A DNA stretch of 64,000 bases from ATZT02 sp046048135. GTDB lineage: Bacteria; Actinomycetota; Actinomycetes; S36-B12; UBA5976. Below are positions 16,786 to 25,779 of this stretch, one piece after another. The position numbers were made by a program, and so were the translations under genes. Where the stretch lies: NCBI GenBank assembly GCA_046048135.1, contig JBJOGR010000044.1:1-64000 (forward strand), in the 5' to 3' direction. A model generated the notes under the pieces. It was not told the origin of the DNA and did no database searches. It worked only from the letters and a program-made list of their open reading frames with translations. How positions within the stretch are numbered: the stretch's first letter is position 1; every line of letters begins with the position of its first letter.

Positions 16786-18099
16786 TTGTCAGCTGCTCGG
16801 CGAACAGAACCAAATATTCGCACCTACGTTCTTGACACCAGTGTTTTACTCTCCGATCCTAAAGCGATGTATCGCTTTGCTGAACATGAAATTGTTATTC
16901 CTTTAATTGTGGTTACTGAATTAGAAGCAAAAAGAACTCATCCAGAACTTGGTTTTTTTGCCAGAGAAGCACTTCGTCAATTAGATGAAATGAGAATTGA
17001 GCACGGACGTCTTGATTTACCTATGAAGGTAAATGAGGAAGGCGGGGAATTAAGTGTTGATATGTCTCAAATTGATGCTTCCCTTTTGCCAAGTGCTTTT
17101 TCTTTAGATAATGACGGAATTATTTTGGCAACAGCTAAATTACTTTCTACTCAAGGTGCAGATGTTTATGTAGTAAGTAAAGACTTACCAATGCGCGTTA
17201 AAGCTTCAGCATTAGGTTTATCAGCCGAAGAATATCGTGCAGAATTTGTTGCTTCCTCTGGATGGACTGGAATTTCAGATGTTGAATTAAGTGAAAGTGA
17301 AGTTAATGATTTATATTCAAATGGCTTTATTGACCATGATTCTGCAAGACAACTTCCATGTCATACAGGCTTAATTCTTACTTCAAATAAAGGAAGTGCT
17401 TTAGGAAGAGTTACCACAGATAAAAGAATTAAATTAGTAAGAGGCGATATTGATGCATTTGGAATTCATGGCAGAAGTGCAGAGCAAAGATTGGCTCTAG
17501 ATTTATTACTTGATGACGAAGTTGGAATTGTTTCCTTAGGTGGAAGAGCAGGAACTGGTAAAAGTGCTTTAGCAATTTGTGCTGGGTTAGAACATGTTTT
17601 AGAAAGAAGAAATCATCGAAAAGTTATGGTTTTTAGACCTTTATATGCAGTCGGTGGACAAGATTTAGGTTATTTACCAGGTACTGAAGGTGAAAAAATG
17701 AGTCCTTGGGCTCAAGCAGTTTTTGACACACTTGGTGCAATTGCAAGTCCTGAAGTGATTCAAGAAATTGTTGCTCGCGATCTTATTGAAGTTTTACCAT
17801 TAACTCATATTCGTGGTAGATCTTTACATGATTCATTTGTAATAGTAGATGAGGCTCAAAGTTTAGAAAGAAATGTTTTATTAACTGTACTTTCAAGAAT
17901 TGGAAAAGGTTCAAAAGTTGTATTAACTCATGATGTTGCCCAAAGAGATAATTTAAGAGTAGGAAGACATGATGGAGTAGTTGCTGTGGTTGAAAAACTA
18001 AAAGGTCATCCTTTATTTGCCCACGTTACTTTAACTCGTTCTGAGCGTTCTCCAATTGCAGCTTTAGTTACAGATTTATTAGAAGATTTTCCAGTTTAA
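16786..18099 (+). CDS. phoH: PIN domain-PhoH ATPase (PhoH2-type)
   Basis: 437 residues: an N-terminal PIN nuclease domain (about 12-150; acidic residues Asp17 in VLDTSVLLSD and Glu46 in VTELEAKR) and a C-terminal PhoH P-loop ATPase (Walker A GGRAGTGKS at 252-260, Walker B FVIVDEAQS near 353). The mycobacterial PIN-PhoH enzyme unwinds and cuts RNA. TTG start with AGGAAG about 9 nt upstream. The position before fum matches mycobacteria. Only 2 nt separate it from the convergent fumarase. Confidence 0.92.
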   Translation: MSAARRTEPNIRTYVLDTSVLLSDPKAMYRFAEHEIVIPLIVVTELEAKRTHPELGFFAREALRQLDEMRIEHGRLDLPMKVNEEGGELSVDMSQIDASLLPSAFSLDNDGIILATAKLLSTQGADVYVVSKDLPMRVKASALGLSAEEYRAEFVASSGWTGISDVELSESEVNDLYSNGFIDHDSARQLPCHTGLILTSNKGSALGRVTTDKRIKLVRGDIDAFGIHGRSAEQRLALDLLLDDEVGIVSLGGRAGTGKSALAICAGLEHVLERRNHRKVMVFRPLYAVGGQDLGYLPGTEGEKMSPWAQAVFDTLGAIASPEVIQEIVARDLIEVLPLTHIRGRSLHDSFVIVDEAQSLERNVLLTVLSRIGKGSKVVLTHDVAQRDNLRVGRHDGVVAVVEKLKGHPLFAHVTLTRSERSPIAALVTDLLEDFPV

Positions 18100-18101
18100 T
18101 T

Positions 18102-19769
18102 TCAACCAGAATCTGGTCCCACAGGAATCGTTTTACCTAAACTTTTTGTAGTTGTGTCAAAGAAATTATTTCCTTTATCATCAACCACCACAAAGGCTGG
18201 AAAATCAACAATGTCTATTTTCCAAACTGCTTCCATACCTAATTCTTCAAAATCTAGAACTTCAACTTTCTTAATGCATTCTTGAGCAAGTAATGCTGCA
18301 GGTCCACCAATTGAACCTAAATAAAAGCCACCATTATTTTTACAAGCATTTGTCACAATTTGGCTTCTATTTCCTTTAGCCAACATAATCATTGAACCAC
18401 CATTTTTTTGAAAACGATCAACATAAGAATCCATACGACCTGCAGTAGTTGGACCAAAAGAACCAGATGCCATTCCTTGAGGAGTTTTAGCAGGACCTGC
18501 GTAATAAACAGCATGATTTTTCATATATTCAGGCATTGGTTTGCCTTCATCAAGCATTTGATTTATTTTGGCATGAGCTAAATCTCTTGCCACAATCATT
18601 GATCCAGATAAAGAAACTCTTGATTTAACAGAAAGTTTTGACAAAGTTGCCAATACTTCTTTCATAGGTTGATTTAAATCAATTTTTGTCACATCATCAT
18701 TTAAATGTTCATCAGTTGTTTCCGGTAAGAATTGGGCAGGATCTGTTTCTAATTGTTCAAGAAATACACCATCTTTATTTATCTTTGCCAATATTTGTCT
18801 ATCTGCAGCACAAGAAACTGCAATGGAAACTGGAAGAGAAGCTCCATGGCGGGGAAGTCTTATTACTCTTACATCATGACAAAAATATTTTCCACCAAAT
18901 TGTGCACCGATGCCAAAAGTTTGACTCATCTTTAAAACATGTTCTTCCATTTCTAAATCTCTAAATCCATGACCAAGCATTGAACCTTTTGTTGGTAATG
19001 AATCAAGTGCTCTAGTGGTAGCAAGTTTTGCAACCTTTAATGAGTATTCAGCACTAGTGCCACCGATAACAATTGCTAAATGATAAGGAGGACAAGCTGC
19101 TGTTCCTAAAAGTCTTAATTTTTCTTCTAAGAACTCATCTAACTTTTCAGGATTAAGTAATGCTTTTGTTTCTTGATACATTAAAGATTTATTTGCAGAA
19201 CCTCCACCTTTAGCCATAAACATAAATGAATATTCCAATTCATGACCTGGTTTTGTGTCAGCATAAATTTCAATTTGTGCCGGTAAGTTAGTGCCAGTAT
19301 TTTTTTCTTCCCACATTGAAAGTGGAGCAAGTTGTGAATAACGAAGATTTAATTGTTGATAAGCATTAAAAACACCTTCAGAAATTATTTCTTCATCATG
19401 TGAATTGGTTATGACGTTTGATCCCCTTTTTCCGGTGATGATTACAGTTCCCGTGTCTTGACACATTGGAAGTACTCCACCTGCAGAAATATTGGCATTT
19501 TTTAATAAATCAAGGGCTACGAATTTATCGTTATTACTTGCTTCTTTGTCATCAAGAATTTTTCTTAATTGTTTTAAATGATTTGTTCTTAAATAATGTT
19601 GAGAATCATGCATTGCTTCAAAGGTAAGTTTTTTAATTGTTTCTGGTTCAATAACCAAAAATTCCTTGTCACCCATTTTTTCAATTTTGAAACCTGAGTC
19701 AGATATTTTTCTATAGGTTGTTTTATCTTCACCTAACGGCAGAAGCTCTGTGTATTGAAACTCTGCCAT
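18102..19769 (-). CDS. fumA: Fumarate hydratase, class I (iron-sulfur)
   Basis: Interconverts fumarate and malate in the TCA cycle. At 555 residues this is the one-chain class I enzyme; PMCQDTGT, TAACPPYH and AVSCAADRQ contain candidate Fe-S ligands, and GRMDSYVDRF lies in the C-terminal beta domain. GGAAGGAAAA lies upstream of the ATG, with TAAGAT as a likely -10. Mycobacteria carry the unrelated class II enzyme at this site, so the locus kept its place but uses the oxygen-sensitive Fe-S isozyme. The usual neighbour glpX is absent. Confidence 0.94.
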   Translation of the reverse strand: MAEFQYTELLPLGEDKTTYRKISDSGFKIEKMGDKEFLVIEPETIKKLTFEAMHDSQHYLRTNHLKQLRKILDDKEASNNDKFVALDLLKNANISAGGVLPMCQDTGTVIITGKRGSNVITNSHDEEIISEGVFNAYQQLNLRYSQLAPLSMWEEKNTGTNLPAQIEIYADTKPGHELEYSFMFMAKGGGSANKSLMYQETKALLNPEKLDEFLEEKLRLLGTAACPPYHLAIVIGGTSAEYSLKVAKLATTRALDSLPTKGSMLGHGFRDLEMEEHVLKMSQTFGIGAQFGGKYFCHDVRVIRLPRHGASLPVSIAVSCAADRQILAKINKDGVFLEQLETDPAQFLPETTDEHLNDDVTKIDLNQPMKEVLATLSKLSVKSRVSLSGSMIVARDLAHAKINQMLDEGKPMPEYMKNHAVYYAGPAKTPQGMASGSFGPTTAGRMDSYVDRFQKNGGSMIMLAKGNRSQIVTNACKNNGGFYLGSIGGPAALLAQECIKKVEVLDFEELGMEAVWKIDIVDFPAFVVVDDKGNNFFDTTTKSLGKTIPVGPDSG

Positions 19770-19815
19770 AGCAAGTTTTCCTTCCAGAAATAAAACTTTC
19801 TTTCATCTTACGCCT

Positions 19816-20397
19816 ATGCACAAGAAGCGAGAAATTGAAACTTCGGGAACAATAGGAAGTATGAGTCAGAAAAAATCTCGCACACTGCAGTCAGTTTCTG
19901 ACATGGTCCTATCTCTAATAGTTACTGGATTGTTAGTTGGGTCACTTGCAACTTTTGTTTGGTTTACTCGACAAGATTCTGAAGTAGTTTTAAGACCTGT
20001 TGATTGGCAAGGAGTAGCACTGGGTGCGCAAGAAAGAACAGACTTACCAACTTATGGACCTATTGGTTTAAGTAAAGAATGGAATGCCACAAGTGCAAGA
20101 TTAGAAACAGTTGGAGACTCACAAGTTTGGAGAGTTGGAGTTGTAACACCAAGTCAAGAATTTATTAGTGTAATTGTTTCAAAAACAGAATTAAAAAGAT
20201 TAATTAGAACTTATACAACTTTAGAATTAGAAAATGAGCAAAATAGAGTAATAAATAATAAAACTTATACAGTTTTAGAAAATGAAAAAGACAAATTACT
20301 TTTTATAACTGAAAATAATGTTAATCTGTTAATTTACACAACTACAAATTGGGATGAAATAAATACTTTTATTTCTAATCTAGGAATTCCTAGTTAG
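19816..20397 (+). CDS. DUF4245 family membrane-anchored protein
   Basis: 193 residues (178 from the alternative ATG at 19861): one membrane helix at about 31-50 (MVLSLIVTGLLVGSLATFVW), then an extracytoplasmic domain starting RPVDW. The family is actinobacterial, of unknown function, and conserved between fum/glpX and xseB, which is the context here. CATCTT 6 nt before ATG 19816 resembles a weak leaderless -10; ATG 19861 has only a close AGGA. The stop shares TTAG with convergent xseB. Confidence 0.8.
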   Translation: MHKKREIETSGTIGSMSQKKSRTLQSVSDMVLSLIVTGLLVGSLATFVWFTRQDSEVVLRPVDWQGVALGAQERTDLPTYGPIGLSKEWNATSARLETVGDSQVWRVGVVTPSQEFISVIVSKTELKRLIRTYTTLELENEQNRVINNKTYTVLENEKDKLLFITENNVNLLIYTTTNWDEINTFISNLGIPS

Positions 20398-20603
20398 TCT
20401 TCTTCCTCTTCATCTTCGGTTAAAGCTTCCAAACGTTCTTGAGCAGAATCTAAAATATTTTGACAAATTAGAGCAAGTTGCTCACCTTTTTCCCAAAGTT
20501 TTAAAGTTTCTTCTAAAGCCAAGTTTCCTGATTCAAGTTGAGTAACAATTTCTTCTAATGCAGTTCTTGCTTGTTCGTAACTTAGGTTTGTGTCTTTGGC
20601 CAT
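20394..20603 (-). CDS. xseB: Exodeoxyribonuclease VII small subunit
   Basis: 69-residue helical small subunit: LSYEQARTALEEIVTQLE near the N-terminus and LALEETLKLWEKGEQLA in the middle are the family signature, with an acidic tail. It pairs with XseA to degrade single-stranded DNA. It lies 18 nt after xseA on the same strand, yet TATAGT ends 6 nt before its ATG, so it may also be transcribed separately as a leaderless mRNA. Confidence 0.92.
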   Translation of the reverse strand: MAKDTNLSYEQARTALEEIVTQLESGNLALEETLKLWEKGEQLALICQNILDSAQERLEALTEDEEEED

Positions 20604-20609
20604 GGCTTA

Positions 20610-20615
20610 ACTATA
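20610..20615 (-). promoter_or_regulatory. -10 box TATAGT, internal leaderless promoter of xseB
   Basis: TATAGT on the minus strand, then 6 nt and the ATG at 20603. It sits in the 18-nt gap between xseA and xseB. Confidence 0.45.
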
Positions 20616-20621
20616 TTTCTT

Positions 20622-21830
20622 TTACTTTTTGACTTCTGCTTGGAGGGAATCTTTTTCAAGTCGAATTTGTAACAATTCTCCTGTTTTTACTTCACTTGCT
20701 TTTCTAACTAATTTGCCATCATGTTTTTGCACTATGGCAAAACCTCTCGCCAGAGTGCTCAAAGGTGAAAGCGTTCTAAGTTGAGCCAGTCGAGGTTTAA
20801 ACCAAGTTTGTTCAGAATAGATCTTGGTAGAAATAATGTTTCTTAAACTTTGTTTCAAATCAATTACTACATCTCGATGAGATTGGATAAATTCTTTAGG
20901 AGAATCAAGAGCAGATTTTTCCAGCAATCTTTCTAGGCTAATTTGCTCTTTTTCAATTCTATTGGCAATAATTTCTCGCATTCTAAAAATCCAATCATCA
21001 ATTAATTCAATTTCATCTTCTAAGTCAGGAACTAATTTTGATGCAGCATCTGTTGGTGTTGATGCTCTTAAATCAGATACAAAATCCAAGAGCGGATTAT
21101 CTTGTTCATGTCCAATGGCACTTATTACAGGAATGTTTGATGCAGCGACTGCACGCAAAAGCATTTCATCGGAGAAAGGTAATAAATCTTCGAATGAGCC
21201 TCCGCCACGAGTAATAACAATTACATCAACTTCATTTTCTGCATTTAATTGTGCAAGAGCTGCTCTTACTTCAGAAGAAGACTTAACACCTTGCACAGCA
21301 ACTTCATGAACATCAAACTTTATTCCTGGCCATCTAAGCATGGTGTTTTCCATTACATCTTTCATGGCAGCACTAGCTCTGCCACAAATTAAACCAATTT
21401 TTTTAGGTAAAAAAGGAATCGGCTTCTTTTTTTCTGGAGCAAATAAACCTTCCTTTTGTAATTGTTGTTTGAGTTTTTCAAGAGCAATCATTAATTCACC
21501 TAAACCAACTGGTTGGATTTTTCTTGCTCTAAAAACCAACGATCCACGATTCATCCAAAACTCTGGTTTGCCATGAACTAAAACTCTTTGACCACTTTCA
21601 ATTTCAGATGGAGCATCATCTAATACCGATCGATTAAAAACAACATTTAATGTGGCTTCTGCAGAAACATCTCTTAAATCAACAAATACCCAATCACTTC
21701 CAGGTCTTATTTTTATAGAAGTAATTTGTCCTTCAATCCAGACAGAAGGCATTTGGGAAATAACTTCAGACAATGCTCTTGAGGCATCTTTGACTTGGAT
21801 TGCTTCTTCGGGACTTTGACCTGACTTCAT
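20622..21830 (-). CDS. xseA: Exodeoxyribonuclease VII large subunit
   Basis: 402 residues: an N-terminal OB fold (about 10-110, VWIEGQITSIK), a catalytic core with GLICGRASAAMKDV, VITRGGGSFEDLLPF and AIGHEQDNPLLD, then coiled-coil and C-terminal parts. ATG at 21830 is chosen because TACGCT lies exactly 6 nt upstream (leaderless) and upstream residues lack similarity to the family. Divergent from ispH across 58 nt. Confidence 0.94.
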   Translation of the reverse strand: MKSGQSPEEAIQVKDASRALSEVISQMPSVWIEGQITSIKIRPGSDWVFVDLRDVSAEATLNVVFNRSVLDDAPSEIESGQRVLVHGKPEFWMNRGSLVFRARKIQPVGLGELMIALEKLKQQLQKEGLFAPEKKKPIPFLPKKIGLICGRASAAMKDVMENTMLRWPGIKFDVHEVAVQGVKSSSEVRAALAQLNAENEVDVIVITRGGGSFEDLLPFSDEMLLRAVAASNIPVISAIGHEQDNPLLDFVSDLRASTPTDAASKLVPDLEDEIELIDDWIFRMREIIANRIEKEQISLERLLEKSALDSPKEFIQSHRDVVIDLKQSLRNIISTKIYSEQTWFKPRLAQLRTLSPLSTLARGFAIVQKHDGKLVRKASEVKTGELLQIRLEKDSLQAEVKK

Positions 21831-21836
21831 GAAAAC

Positions 21837-21842
21837 AGCGTA
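21837..21842 (-). promoter_or_regulatory. -10 box TACGCT of xseA (leaderless)
   Basis: TACGCT on the minus strand, spacer 6 nt to the ATG at 21830. Confidence 0.55.
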
Positions 21843-21875
21843 GATGCTCAAGATGCTTTCCTCAACGCCAACGCA

Positions 21876-21881
21876 TACGAT
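21876..21881 (+). promoter_or_regulatory. -10 box TACGAT of ispH (leaderless)
   Basis: TACGAT, spacer 7 nt to the ATG at 21889. It fixes the start, since the in-frame ATGs at 21844 and 21853 would be upstream of the promoter. Confidence 0.6.
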
Positions 21882-21888
21882 ATTTAAT

Positions 21889-22851
21889 ATGACTTCAACA
21901 GGCAAAGTTCTTTTAGCAGCACCTCGCGGTTATTGCGCCGGGGTAGATAGAGCTGTAGTAACAGTTGAAAAAGCGCTTCAAGTTCATGGCGCTCCTGTTT
22001 ATGTAAGAAAACAAATTGTTCATAACAAACACGTAGTAGAGACTTTAGAAAAAAAAGGTGTAATTTTTGTTGATGAATTAACTGAAGTTCCAGAAGGTTC
22101 ATTAGTGGTATTTAGTGCACATGGAGTTTCCCCTGCAGTTCATGAAGAAGCAAAACAAAGAAATTTAAAAACCATAGATGCAACTTGTCCACTGGTTACC
22201 AAAGTTCACAATGAAGCAAAAAGATTTGCTAAAGATGGTTACAAAATTTTGCTCATTGGACATGAAGGCCATGAAGAAGTTGAAGGCACAATGGGCGAAG
22301 CGCCAGAAAATATGATTTTAGTTGATGGTCTTGATCAAGTTGAAAAGTTAAATTTAAAAGAAGACGAAAAAGTTGCTTGGCTATCTCAAACCACATTGTC
22401 AGTTGATGAAACTTTAGAAACAGTTCACGCTTTAAAGAAAAAACTTCCAGTTTTAATGGATCCACCATCAGATGACATTTGTTATGCAACTCAAAATCGA
22501 CAAGCAGCAGTTAAAAATATTGCGCCACAAGTTGATGTTTTGATTGTGGTTGGATCAAGTAATTCTTCTAACTCTGTTCGATTAGTAGATGTGGCATTAG
22601 AAGCTGGAGTTAAAAAAGCATTTCGAATTGATTTTGCTCACGAATTAAATAAAGAATGGTTTGATGGAGCTAAATCTGTTGGACTTACAAGTGGGGCATC
22701 TGTACCTGAAGAATTAGTAAATGGCGTATTGAAATGGTTAGATGAAAATGGTTTTGGCGATGTTGAAGAAGTTGAAACTATTGAAGAACATATTCAATTT
22801 GCGCTACCGGTAGAAATTAGAAAAGACTTAAAAGCAGCTCTTAAGAACTAA
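21889..22851 (+). CDS. ispH: 4-hydroxy-3-methylbut-2-enyl diphosphate reductase
   Basis: Last enzyme of the MEP isoprenoid pathway; makes IPP and DMAPP. The three [4Fe-4S] ligands are Cys16 (APRGYCAGV), Cys100 (IDATCPLV) and Cys198 (DDICYAT), and the catalytic Glu lies in GHEGHEEVEGT (about 124-134). 320 residues, normal length. Leaderless start with TACGAT 7 nt upstream. The end overlaps the convergent membrane-protein gene by 11 nt. The neighbourhood xseB-xseA-ispH-membrane protein-ychF matches mycobacteria. Confidence 0.95.
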   Translation: MTSTGKVLLAAPRGYCAGVDRAVVTVEKALQVHGAPVYVRKQIVHNKHVVETLEKKGVIFVDELTEVPEGSLVVFSAHGVSPAVHEEAKQRNLKTIDATCPLVTKVHNEAKRFAKDGYKILLIGHEGHEEVEGTMGEAPENMILVDGLDQVEKLNLKEDEKVAWLSQTTLSVDETLETVHALKKKLPVLMDPPSDDICYATQNRQAAVKNIAPQVDVLIVVGSSNSSNSVRLVDVALEAGVKKAFRIDFAHELNKEWFDGAKSVGLTSGASVPEELVNGVLKWLDENGFGDVEEVETIEEHIQFALPVEIRKDLKAALKN

Positions 22852-23473
22852 ATCTTTTAATTCTTATATAAGTAATAAAAAATGCCAAAATTGTTGAACC
22901 AACCATCCAAGGTGCATTAAAAGCTAACGTTGTTAAAAGCATTGCTGCTTGCTTGAGCATAAAACTTCCTGCCGAACTTAGAGTTAATTGACCAAGAATT
23001 AAGACAATTAGGAAATAGGCGATTGGTCCAGAAATTACTGGATCCCAATAATGTTTCGATTCAATAGTTGCAGCTAAATAAATAAGGGTTACCGAATAGG
23101 CAAGGCTTGTAATAATGCCGATTCGTCCAGTTAATAAAACATCTAATAGACCAATTACTAATGGCACAACCAAAATTAAAAGCACTGCAGTTTTTGCAGG
23201 CAGTGGTGGTTGTAGCCAAGAAACTCTTTGAGAAAAAGAAATTCTTTCTCTTTCTTCTTGTTGAAGTTGTTCTGTTAAAACTGGATTACTTGCTGTGCCT
23301 TTATAAAAGTTTTCAACTTTTTTTGCAATTTCTTGCGAATCCGCAAATTTATCTGCTGCGGCAGATTCTTTTCTTCTTGCAAGTGCTGGATATGCATTTT
23401 CACTTTGTGGACCAGTTGCACCAACTGCGCGATAGTAACGAGGTTCTAATTCTCTACGATTTTCTTCAGCCAC
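22841..23473 (-). CDS. Conserved actinobacterial membrane protein next to ispH
   Basis: 210 residues: a hydrophilic, Glu/Ala-rich N-terminal half (about 1-95), then four hydrophobic helices (about 96-200) and a basic end RIKRFSS. The equivalent gene between lytB and ychF is conserved in actinobacteria (Rv1111c position, DUF6542-like, from memory); function unknown. GTG at 23473 is chosen because TACGGT lies 7 nt upstream on the minus strand; a TTG 18 nt earlier would lie upstream of that -10. The end overlaps ispH by 11 nt. Confidence 0.75.
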   Translation of the reverse strand: MAEENRRELEPRYYRAVGATGPQSENAYPALARRKESAAADKFADSQEIAKKVENFYKGTASNPVLTEQLQQEERERISFSQRVSWLQPPLPAKTAVLLILVVPLVIGLLDVLLTGRIGIITSLAYSVTLIYLAATIESKHYWDPVISGPIAYFLIVLILGQLTLSSAGSFMLKQAAMLLTTLAFNAPWMVGSTILAFFITYIRIKRFSS

Positions 23474-23480
23474 GACTACT

Positions 23481-23486
23481 ACCGTA
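23481..23486 (-). promoter_or_regulatory. -10 box TACGGT (leaderless)
   Basis: TACGGT, spacer 7 nt to the GTG at 23473. The 12-mer TACGGTAGTAGT recurs before the moeZ-like gene at 61594-61605. Confidence 0.55.
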
Positions 23487-23502
23487 TCCAATAACTATGG
23501 AA

Positions 23503-24633
23503 TTAATCCTCCAGGCCTTCAAGTTCTAATTTTCCAGTCTCACCGCTGTAGCGAGAGTTAGTTAATCCTGTGGAGATTTCATCAGGCGCCTGTAATTGTT
23601 TATTAGAGGGCACACCCTTTTGGGCAAGTCTCTTTGCTTGACTTACAGCTTGTCGATCAAATGAGGAAACAAAACTGTTATAACCATCAACTGCTTTATT
23701 CAATCCAGAACGTAAATTTTCTATGTGTTCTACTAATTTTGCTAAACGTTTGAGCATTTCTGCTCCCATATTTCTAATTTCTTCAGCATTACTATTTAAA
23801 TCTTTTTCATTCCAACCAAATGCAATTGTTCTTAAAAGTCCCAGCATCGTAGTTGGAGTTGCAGGAATTACATTTTTTCCAAAAGCTTTTTCTAGAAGTA
23901 AACCATCAAAATCTAGAGCTGCAGTTAAAAGGGATTCAAATGGTAAAAACAAAATCACAAAGTTAGGAGATTTACTACTAGTTGATTGATATTGCTTATT
24001 TGATAACTCATTAATTCTTTTCAATAAATCTTTAGAATGCTTATCAAGGAGAGAATTTCTTTGCGCTAGATCTTCAAAACCCATTGCATCAAAAAATGCA
24101 TCCCACGGAAATTTTGCATCAATAACAACTTCGCCACCACCTGCTAAAAGGATGGAAATATCTGGTCGAGCAATTCCATCTTCAGCAACTCTTGAATCTT
24201 GTCTTAAAAAATGTGTACCTTCTATTAAACCTGCATGTTTTAGTAATTGTTCTAATTGCATTTCGCCATATTGGCCTCTGGTTTGGCCTTTGCCCATTGC
24301 AGCAGCAATTTGTCTGGTGGCAGTTTCTAATGACTCATTTCTTTCTCTAATTAATTCCATTTCGGTTTTTAAAATTGATTCTGCTTGAATTCTTCGTCTA
24401 TCTGCATCTTCAGACTTTGTTTTTAATTCATCAAGTGCTTTTTGTACAGGTTTAAGCATTTGATCTAAAGAAGTGGCTGCAAGATTAGCTTGTTCTAAAG
24501 TGGTGTTTCTTTCTTCTAAGGATTGAACTTTTCCTTGTAAAAGAACAGATCTTTGTTTACCAATAAACCATGCAAAAGGTGTTGCGATGACAACACCAAT
24601 CACAATTCCTAAAATTAAACTTGTTATTTGCAT
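23503..24633 (-). CDS. rmuC: DNA recombination protein RmuC
   Basis: 376 residues: an N-terminal membrane anchor (about 3-22), a long coiled coil (about 30-115) and the RmuC nuclease-like domain (about 120-330) with GQTRGQYGEMQLEQLL, RPDISILL and VVIDAKFPWDAF. RmuC limits inversions at short inverted repeats. The ATG is at 24633; an AT-rich TATATAT lies just upstream. Divergent from ychF. Confidence 0.93.
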   Translation of the reverse strand: MQITSLILGIVIGVVIATPFAWFIGKQRSVLLQGKVQSLEERNTTLEQANLAATSLDQMLKPVQKALDELKTKSEDADRRRIQAESILKTEMELIRERNESLETATRQIAAAMGKGQTRGQYGEMQLEQLLKHAGLIEGTHFLRQDSRVAEDGIARPDISILLAGGGEVVIDAKFPWDAFFDAMGFEDLAQRNSLLDKHSKDLLKRINELSNKQYQSTSSKSPNFVILFLPFESLLTAALDFDGLLLEKAFGKNVIPATPTTMLGLLRTIAFGWNEKDLNSNAEEIRNMGAEMLKRLAKLVEHIENLRSGLNKAVDGYNSFVSSFDRQAVSQAKRLAQKGVPSNKQLQAPDEISTGLTNSRYSGETGKLELEGLED

Positions 24634-24683
24634 ATATATAAGTGTGTATTAATGGGCTGACAATCGCATCTTGGACTCGCCAA

Positions 24684-24689
24684 TAGGAT
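24684..24689 (+). promoter_or_regulatory. -10 box TAGGAT of ychF (leaderless)
   Basis: TAGGAT, spacer 7 nt to the ATG at 24697; no Shine-Dalgarno sequence. Confidence 0.6.
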
Positions 24690-24696
24690 AGAAACT

Positions 24697-25770
24697 ATGG
24701 CTTTATCCGTGGGAATTGTTGGTTTACCAAATGTTGGTAAATCTACATTGTTTAATGCATTAACTAAAAATAATGTTTTAGCGGCTAATTACCCATTTGC
24801 CACAATTGAACCAAATGTTGGGGTTGTGGGAGTTCCTGATGAAAGATTAAAAACTTTAGCTCAAATTTTTTCATCCCAAGAAATACTTCCTGCCACAGTT
24901 TCTTTTGTTGATATTGCAGGCATCGTCAAAGGTGCATCTGAAGGTGCAGGACTGGGCAATAAATTTTTAGCAAACATCAGAGAAACTGATGCAATTTGTC
25001 AGGTTATTAGAGTTTTTGAAGATCCAGACGTTGTTCACGTAGACGGAAAAGTTTCTCCTCTAGATGATATTGAAACAATTAACACTGAATTAATTCTTGC
25101 TGATATTCAAACTATTGATAAAGCATTTCCAAGATTAGAAAAAGAAGCAAAAGGAAATAAAGAAAAAACAGCGCTTTTGGAAGAAGCAAAAAAAGCCAGA
25201 ACTGCACTGGATGAAGGAAAAACTGTTTTTGCTGCCAAATTAGATTTGAAAATATTAAAAGAACTATTTTTATTAACTGCTAAACCATTTCTTTATGTGT
25301 TTAATGTTGATGAATCCGGTTTAGGAAATGAATCTTTACAGGCACCTTTAAGAAAACTGGTTGAGCCTGCTGAGGCTATTTTTGTTAACGCAAAATTAGA
25401 AACAGATTTAGCCGAATTAAGTGAAGAAGAAGCAAAAGAATTATTAGCATCTGTTGGTCAAAGTGAATCAGGTTTAGCCAGATTGGCTAGAGTAGCCTTT
25501 GACACCTTAGGTTTGCAGACTTATTTGACTGCTGGTCCAAAAGAAGCAAGAGCTTGGACTATTCATAAAGGTGACACAGCCCCTGAAGCTGCAGGTGTAA
25601 TTCACACAGATTTTCAAAAAGGATTTATTAAAGCTGAAATTGTTTCATTTAAAGATTTAGTTGAAGCAGGCTCACTTAATGAAGCAAAAGCAAAAGGCAA
25701 AGTTCGAATGGAAGGAAAAGATTACGTCATGCAAGACGGTGACGTAGTTGAATTTCGATTCAACGTTTAA
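24697..25770 (+). CDS. ychF: Redox-regulated ATPase/GTPase YchF
   Basis: OBG-family P-loop protein that binds ribosomes and prefers ATP. G1 GLPNVGKST at 8-16, G3 near DIAGIVKGASEGAGLG, the NVDE nucleotide-specificity region (YVFNVDE), and a C-terminal TGS-like domain ending MQDGDVVEFRFNV. 357 residues, standard. Followed after 9 nt by typA, so probably cotranscribed. Confidence 0.95.
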   Translation: MALSVGIVGLPNVGKSTLFNALTKNNVLAANYPFATIEPNVGVVGVPDERLKTLAQIFSSQEILPATVSFVDIAGIVKGASEGAGLGNKFLANIRETDAICQVIRVFEDPDVVHVDGKVSPLDDIETINTELILADIQTIDKAFPRLEKEAKGNKEKTALLEEAKKARTALDEGKTVFAAKLDLKILKELFLLTAKPFLYVFNVDESGLGNESLQAPLRKLVEPAEAIFVNAKLETDLAELSEEEAKELLASVGQSESGLARLARVAFDTLGLQTYLTAGPKEARAWTIHKGDTAPEAAGVIHTDFQKGFIKAEIVSFKDLVEAGSLNEAKAKGKVRMEGKDYVMQDGDVVEFRFNV

Positions 25771-25779
25771 AAGGGATAA

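Noticed and set aside
21884..22102. Leu/Gln-rich minus-strand ORF within ispH, and similar ones at 22253-22489, 36050-36349 and 51276-51485
   Set aside because: Antisense shadows of well-supported genes, with compositions typical of reverse readings of AT-rich coding sequence.
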